64,000 bases of DNA from Methylobacterium nodulans ORS 2060. Lineage in GTDB: Bacteria > Pseudomonadota > Alphaproteobacteria > Rhizobiales > Beijerinckiaceae. The number at the start of each line of letters is the position of its first letter. Position 1 is the first letter of the stretch. Below, piece after piece: positions 60,246 to 64,000 of the stretch. A program made the position numbers and the translations under genes. Under the pieces are notes generated by a model. It searched no databases, was not told where the DNA came from, and worked only from the letters and a program-made list of their open reading frames with translations. The stretch covers positions 5,788,001 to 5,852,000 of the forward strand of contig NC_011894.1 of NCBI RefSeq assembly GCF_000022085.1. Direction: 5' to 3'.

Positions 60246-60837
60246 CAGCCCGCCTCCTCTTGCGCAGGCCGAAGGTGTCCTCGGCCGCCATATCCGAGGC
60301 GGCCCGCCCCGACGAATGAAGCTCGGCCAAGGCGAGGACACCGTAGACCGCGATGCCGGTGGAGAGCGGCGGGTAGGCGGCAGCAAAGCCAAGCGCGAGC
60401 GCGAGCCAGAACGCAAAGCCGGACATGCACCCGAGGGTGCGGATCAGCGACGTCTCCCGGCCGCGGCGGCCATTGATCCAGAGGGCGAGGAGGCGGGCCC
60501 CGCCCACCGAGACGGAAATCGTCCCGGCCGTGTGCTCGGTCACGCAGGACGCGATCACGCGCCATTCCGGGCCGACGAAGGTGGGCTCGGGCAGGAGCAG
60601 CACCCCCCCGAGCGTGACCATGATGAGGGAGAGCCAGACCTCGGCCCAGCGGGTCTGGCCGTAGCGGACGGCTCTGCGGATGCGCTCGTTGATGGCCGGG
60701 TCGGGGTCGTACTGGATCATGGCTTGGCGGTGCCAAGGCGCGAGGTAAACCAGCCAGCAGCGTCCTTTGGAGATCCGCATGGCCGCCTCCGGGCTGGCTC
60801 TATGCGAGGCCGAGTGCCGGACGACCGAGAGAAGCAT
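60220..60837 (-). CDS. Prophage integral membrane protein (205 aa)
   Basis: There are three or more hydrophobic segments (VWLSLIMVTLGGVLLL, CMSGFAFWLALALGFAAAYP, STGIAVYGVLALAELHS). AGGAGGCCACC precedes ATG 60837. A second good start (GGAGG then ATG 60780, MRISKGRCW) also exists. It lies between the holin and the coiled-coil gene, so it is a lysis-region or host-envelope protein. Family not recognised. Confidence 0.6.
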   Translation of the reverse strand: MLLSVVRHSASHRASPEAAMRISKGRCWLVYLAPWHRQAMIQYDPDPAINERIRRAVRYGQTRWAEVWLSLIMVTLGGVLLLPEPTFVGPEWRVIASCVTEHTAGTISVSVGGARLLALWINGRRGRETSLIRTLGCMSGFAFWLALALGFAAAYPPLSTGIAVYGVLALAELHSSGRAASDMAAEDTFGLRKRRRAGGRLGRLL

Positions 60838-60854
60838 GGTGGCCTCCTGGCTCC

Positions 60855-61124
60855 TCACGGTGCCGGCTGGACCTTGGTGCTCGGGATGGCGTTCGCGGTG
60901 GCCGGATCGGCGAGGATCGTCCTGACCTCGGGCACCTTGGCGGCTGCGGCGACCAGGGCAGCGTTGCGGCGCGCGTACAGCCCCCACAGGGTCACGAGGA
61001 TGGTGACGAGAGCGCCGGTGAGCGCGGTGGCAGTATCGGCGTCGATCCAGCCGCGGCCCACGGCGATGCCGCCGGCGACCTGGAGGAGGGTGCGCAGGAG
61101 TGAGCTGAGCTGCTCGCTGTTCAT
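60855..61124 (-). CDS. Putative phage holin, Pam3-gp28 family
   Basis: It is 89 residues: MNSEQLSSLLRTLLQVAGGI, then a membrane segment (ATALTGALVTILVTLWGLYA) and AAKVPEVRTILADPATAN. This pattern is that of the Pam3-gp28 holins next to endolysin genes. CAGGAGCCTCCC precedes ATG 61124. It is two genes from the GH108 endolysin. Confidence 0.8.
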   Translation of the reverse strand: MNSEQLSSLLRTLLQVAGGIAVGRGWIDADTATALTGALVTILVTLWGLYARRNAALVAAAAKVPEVRTILADPATANAIPSTKVQPAP

Positions 61125-61243
61125 GGGAGGCTCCTGAAGTTGCGCGGCAGGCCCGGCCGGCGCGGGAGGGGTCACGCGCCAATCAGCGCGCGAACTGGCA
61201 GATCTGGTGCAAATCATGCTTGAGTGGGCGGCAGGAGACGCCC

Positions 61244-61453
61244 ATGCCCAGCCAGCTCACGGTCCGTGTGTCGAAATTCATCTCCGGGTGGCGCCCGGCG
61301 CAGAGCAAACCTGACCCAATCCGCCAAATGCCGGACGCCGACCCATTTCCAGAGATGACACCGCTGAAGCCGCCTCATCCTGACAATGACGAGAAGCAAC
61401 GGCTTTACGAGGCGATCCACGAGGACCTGCAAGCGGCGGGCTACCTGTCCTGA
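61244..61453 (+). CDS. Small hypothetical protein (69 aa)
   Basis: GGCAGGAGACGCCC precedes ATG 61244. MPSQLTVRVSKFISGWRPAQ ... DEKQRLYEAIHEDLQAAGYL ends at 61453. It is encoded against the prophage direction. Possibly a moron gene; no family known. Confidence 0.5.
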   Translation: MPSQLTVRVSKFISGWRPAQSKPDPIRQMPDADPFPEMTPLKPPHPDNDEKQRLYEAIHEDLQAAGYLS

Positions 61454-61476
61454 TTTCGCGGCCTGTCGGCTGCGAC

Positions 61477-62121
61477 TCAGGCCGGCCTGCCGCCGAACAG
61501 GCGCTTGAGCGCCCGCAGCAGGCCGCCGGTCTGCACCAGGCCCGCCTTCGGCGGCGCACCGCCTTCGGGCCGCGCCATGGTGGTTGCGGTCGCGACGACC
61601 GGTGCCTTGACCATGGCGAGCGCTTCCGTCCGGACGCCGGCCACCCGCTTCGTCCAGCCCTTCCCGAAGACCGGCCAGCTCTTCGTCAGCGACTTCATGA
61701 AGACCACCCGGCTGTCGCAAAGCCCGTTGATGAGCCAGCGCTGATCCGTCCGCGCGACCGCCGCCAGGGTCACCGCTCCGATCACGCCGTCATCCGCCAC
61801 GCCAACGAGGCGCTGGAGGGCGATGGCCGCCCGGGTTGGCCCGCTGTTCACCGCGAAGTCGAACACGGCGTAGTCGACGCCCGCCGGGAGGTCGTCGCCG
61901 CGCACCGCGTCCCAGTAGCGGGCGCGGTAGATCGGAGCGACCTTGGCGGGCGTCAGCGCCTTCACGTCGGCGCGGGTGGCGGGCCGCCCGAGCACGGCGG
62001 AGAGCGTGCCGAGGGTCACGCCGAGATTGGTGGGCCCGCCGGGATCGTCGGGGTGATCGACGTAGCCGCCCTCGTGCGCAAGGACGAGCTTCAGCGCCCG
62101 GTCGAAGGACGACGCGGTCAT
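61477..62121 (-). CDS. Endolysin, glycoside hydrolase 108 with C-terminal domain
   Basis: This 214-residue N-acetylmuramidase has the catalytic motif HEGGYVDHPDDPGGPTNLGV (Glu at residue 17). YRARYWDAVRGDDLPAGVDY and AVFDFAVNSGPTRAAIALQR follow, ending in a PG_binding_3-like part. Gene order endolysin then holin on the minus strand is typical of phage lysis cassettes. Confidence 0.9.
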   Translation of the reverse strand: MTASSFDRALKLVLAHEGGYVDHPDDPGGPTNLGVTLGTLSAVLGRPATRADVKALTPAKVAPIYRARYWDAVRGDDLPAGVDYAVFDFAVNSGPTRAAIALQRLVGVADDGVIGAVTLAAVARTDQRWLINGLCDSRVVFMKSLTKSWPVFGKGWTKRVAGVRTEALAMVKAPVVATATTMARPEGGAPPKAGLVQTGGLLRALKRLFGGRPA

Positions 62122-62235
62122 GGGGGATCTCCGATTGTCAGGGGAGCGGAAGGGCTGGGAGCGGACGGATCAGGCGGCGCGCGGCGCTCTCGCCGTGATC
62201 GGGAGCCCCGGATCAGGGAACCGGCGGCGCCGGGC

Positions 62236-62598
62236 TCAGGTCAGCGGAATGCCGCGCTTCTTCAGGGCCGCGAGCACGCCCTGGTGGTCGGTGGCGGCGT
62301 AGACCTCCTGCGAGCACGCGACACGCGCCAGCTCGAGCCGCTCGGCCGCGCTGGCCGCGGCATCGACCTGCTGGGCCAGCTGCGCAACCGTGAGGCCGCG
62401 GATCCGGGCCTCCTGCTCCAGCATGGTCGAGCGCACGCCCGCGGAGAGGAAGGCGCGGGCCTGGGCGGCCTTGTTGGTGTCCATGGCCCGCTGCACCGCC
62501 GAGCGCTCCGTCTGGCCGATCTCGGCGTAGAAGCGCATCAGGGCGGCGTAGGCCAGGTCCTGGAACTGTTCCAGGCTCGGGCCGAGGATCAGGCTCAT
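62236..62598 (-). CDS. Prophage hypothetical protein (120 aa)
   Basis: MSLILGPSLEQFQDLAYAAL, MRFYAEIGQTERSAVQRAMD, LSAGVRSTMLEQEARIRGLT. It is all helical, like small tail-fibre assembly chaperones, but no clear match. The stop of the upstream gene overlaps its start (ATGA). Confidence 0.55.
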   Translation of the reverse strand: MSLILGPSLEQFQDLAYAALMRFYAEIGQTERSAVQRAMDTNKAAQARAFLSAGVRSTMLEQEARIRGLTVAQLAQQVDAAASAAERLELARVACSQEVYAATDHQGVLAALKKRGIPLT

Positions 62599-63011
62599 TG
62601 CGCAGAGGGCTCCGTGACGGTGAGGGTGAAGGCGCGCCGCCGGTACGGGAACGGCTCGATCGCGACGCGGTAGGTGCCCGGCACCACGAAGCCGATCACG
62701 AGGTCGCCACCCGGGTGCGGGGTCTGGCCGGGCCCGAGCGGACCCTCCTCGACCACGATGCTGCAGGCCGGCACGCCGGGCAGCGTCGCCTGCTCGAACG
62801 GCTTGAGGGTGGTCGTGTCGAACTCGCCCGGCAGCTCGGGGCGCCGCTTCAGGGCCGGTGTACCGCTGCTCAGGTCCACGAAGGTGTCGGTCATGTCCTG
62901 GCCGACCTCCACGAAGTTCTGCCCGGCCGCGCGCAGCAGGTCGGCGTAGCCGGGTTGGCTCTGGCCCACCATCTGGGTGATGCGGCCCGCGTCGTTGTAG
63001 ATGAAGAACAC
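62595..63011 (-). CDS. Prophage tail-associated protein (138 aa)
   Basis: MFFIYNDAGRITQMVGQSQP, TDTFVDLSSGTPALKRRPEL, VVPGTYRVAIEPFPYRRRAF. It resembles the DUF4376-type tail fibre assembly proteins with a beta-sandwich C-terminus. It lies in an overlapping chain with the gene below. Confidence 0.6.
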   Translation of the reverse strand: MFFIYNDAGRITQMVGQSQPGYADLLRAAGQNFVEVGQDMTDTFVDLSSGTPALKRRPELPGEFDTTTLKPFEQATLPGVPACSIVVEEGPLGPGQTPHPGGDLVIGFVVPGTYRVAIEPFPYRRRAFTLTVTEPSAQ

Positions 63012-63012
63012 G

Positions 63013-63462
63013 TCAGTCTCCTCTGCCCAGCACCCAGAACTTGAGGGTGCCGGCCGTGATCATACCTGTGCCGGAGGTGCCACCGCCCTGGACATACCAG
63101 TCGATGGCAAAGCGCCCGTCGCCGAGCGGGGTCAGGGTGTACTGGCAGATCCACAAGGACTGGGCGACGCCTTGCGTGTTGGTGATGACGAGCGCCCCCA
63201 TCGGGATGATGGTCCCGTCGTTGTTGATGTAGGTCCCACAGATCCACGGAAACGTGTAGTATTTGCGGGCGGTCTCGACCCTGGGACGCCACTGCTGCGT
63301 CATATCTGCAGGCGAGCCTAAGATGAACTCCTCGGCCACGGCCGGCGGGTACTGGGCCGAGAAGATCAGAGATGGATCCAGCGGATCGCCCGGCGCGCCG
63401 CCGGCGTGGTTCCAGATCTTCAGCGGATCGCCGTTGACATTGAACTGAGCGTTGAAGGCCAT
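63013..63462 (-). CDS. Prophage tail protein (149 aa)
   Basis: MAFNAQFNVNGDPLKIWNHA, GGAPGDPLDPSLIFSAQYPP, TFPWICGTYINNDGTIIPMG. It is beta-rich, with no family recognised, in the distal tail region by position. ATG 63462 is used; the frame extends upstream. Confidence 0.6.
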   Translation of the reverse strand: MAFNAQFNVNGDPLKIWNHAGGAPGDPLDPSLIFSAQYPPAVAEEFILGSPADMTQQWRPRVETARKYYTFPWICGTYINNDGTIIPMGALVITNTQGVAQSLWICQYTLTPLGDGRFAIDWYVQGGGTSGTGMITAGTLKFWVLGRGD

Positions 63463-63467
63463 GGGTC

Positions 63468-63905
63468 TCACGAGAAGGTCTGGCGACGGTAGACGAGGTA
63501 CATGATCTTGTCCGGGAGTTCGGTGTAGGTGCCGCCACCGCCGAAGCACGAGATCACGAACTGGTTGGTCGCGATCCGGAGCTGCATGGTGTGACGCGGG
63601 ACCACTGAGTTGAAGGCACTTCCGCTCGGCTGGAGGGCCATCGGCGGCCATTGGACCGTGCCGTTCGGGCGCACCGCGATCGGGACCACATCCGGGGTGA
63701 CGCTGTAGGGCCCGATGCCGACCGTGGCCTGCTTTGCGCCGGCTGAGGTCGGATGAGCCCCGAGGGTGACGATGCCGTGCTCCAGGATCTGACCCGACCG
63801 GACGAACAGGTCCATCAAGATCCCGTCCCAGGACGGGTTGAAGACGTCGAAGCCGGGGCGCATCACCCGAAACCCACCGCCGCCGATCAGGGTTCGCCAG
63901 GGCAT
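63468..63905 (-). CDS. Prophage tail protein (145 aa)
   Basis: MPWRTLIGGGGFRVMRPGFD, then LEHGIVTLGAHPTSAGAKQA, and IATNQFVISCFGGGGTYTEL. A beta-sandwich type phage protein of unknown exact role. The stop is 5 bp from the next start. Confidence 0.6.
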   Translation of the reverse strand: MPWRTLIGGGGFRVMRPGFDVFNPSWDGILMDLFVRSGQILEHGIVTLGAHPTSAGAKQATVGIGPYSVTPDVVPIAVRPNGTVQWPPMALQPSGSAFNSVVPRHTMQLRIATNQFVISCFGGGGTYTELPDKIMYLVYRRQTFS

Positions 63906-63908
63906 GAT

Positions 63909-64000
63909 CTATCCCTTGATCGGCAAGGTGAGGATCACATACCGGAAATAACCCGGCACAGCGTTGGGATCAAAGTCCGGCCGCAGCTTCGCGATCTTGA
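63909..64000 (-). CDS. Prophage protein, C-terminal end only (5' end outside window)
   Basis: The visible 30 codons read IAKLRPDFDPNAVPGYFRYV then ILTLPIKG before TAG. The rest is beyond the window. It is the next gene up in the prophage chain. Confidence 0.6.
   Translation of the reverse strand, partial: KIAKLRPDFDPNAVPGYFRYVILTLPIKG

Overview
The window is high-GC alphaproteobacterial DNA, most likely from a Methylobacterium-type (Methylobacteriaceae) genome. This guess rests on gene content, codon use and the style of the intergenic repeats; no rRNA or intact tRNA is present to confirm it. The left end (1-6.75 kb) looks like core genome: a VOC protein, a GntR/FCD regulator, a complete CUT1-type sugar ABC importer (binding protein, two permeases, ATPase) and a zinc polyol/sugar-acid dehydrogenase. 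From 7 to 11.2 kb there are small stress-type genes (a 39-residue membrane protein, a PRC-barrel protein, a flavohaemoprotein) mixed with repeats and gene remnants (SRAP, IS3-type transposase).

From about 11.7 to 47 kb the DNA is an accessory mosaic. Two near-identical 52-nt fragments of the 3' half of a tRNA-Pro(CGG) gene (11.74 and 34.91 kb, same strand) look like attachment-site scars of tandemly integrated elements. Two direct 3.5-kb copies of an arsenic-resistance segment (arsH/arsR/arsC/arsC/aquaporin/methyltransferase) lie 29.6 kb apart. Between them are a decayed prophage tail module (24.5-28.2 kb, with frameshifts and a premature stop), toxin-antitoxin fragments, and an IS1595-like transposon whose ends enclose a frameshifted AlbA_2/Schlafen-like gene and a response regulator. 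Next comes a low-GC two-gene operon of a RelE-family protein and a Shedu-like (DUF4263) nuclease, then truncated phage-type genes, a CHRD+RTX secreted protein and a 242-bp tandem structured repeat. The RelE-Shedu pair is the best candidate for an undescribed (probably anti-phage) system.

From 46.9 to 59.5 kb the genes concern phosphate and metals. A CYTH protein and a CBS protein are followed by a cation P-type ATPase (type II-like PEGLP signature) surrounded by two HMA2-like proteins and a DUF5132 protein. Then comes a zinc-starvation regulon: a COG0523 GTPase stub, an unrecognised His-rich protein, a TonB-dependent receptor, a DUF1007 protein, a ZnuA/AztC-type binding protein, Zur and the zinc peptidase MepA. 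Four copies of a GTWAC-type palindrome lie in the intergenic regions of this regulon and are probably Zur operators.

The right end (59.8-64 kb) is the distal part of a second, better preserved prophage on the minus strand: tail-associated proteins, a GH108 endolysin, a Pam3-gp28-like holin and two membrane proteins of the lysis region. All function assignments come from reading motifs and family resemblance by eye; no database search was possible.
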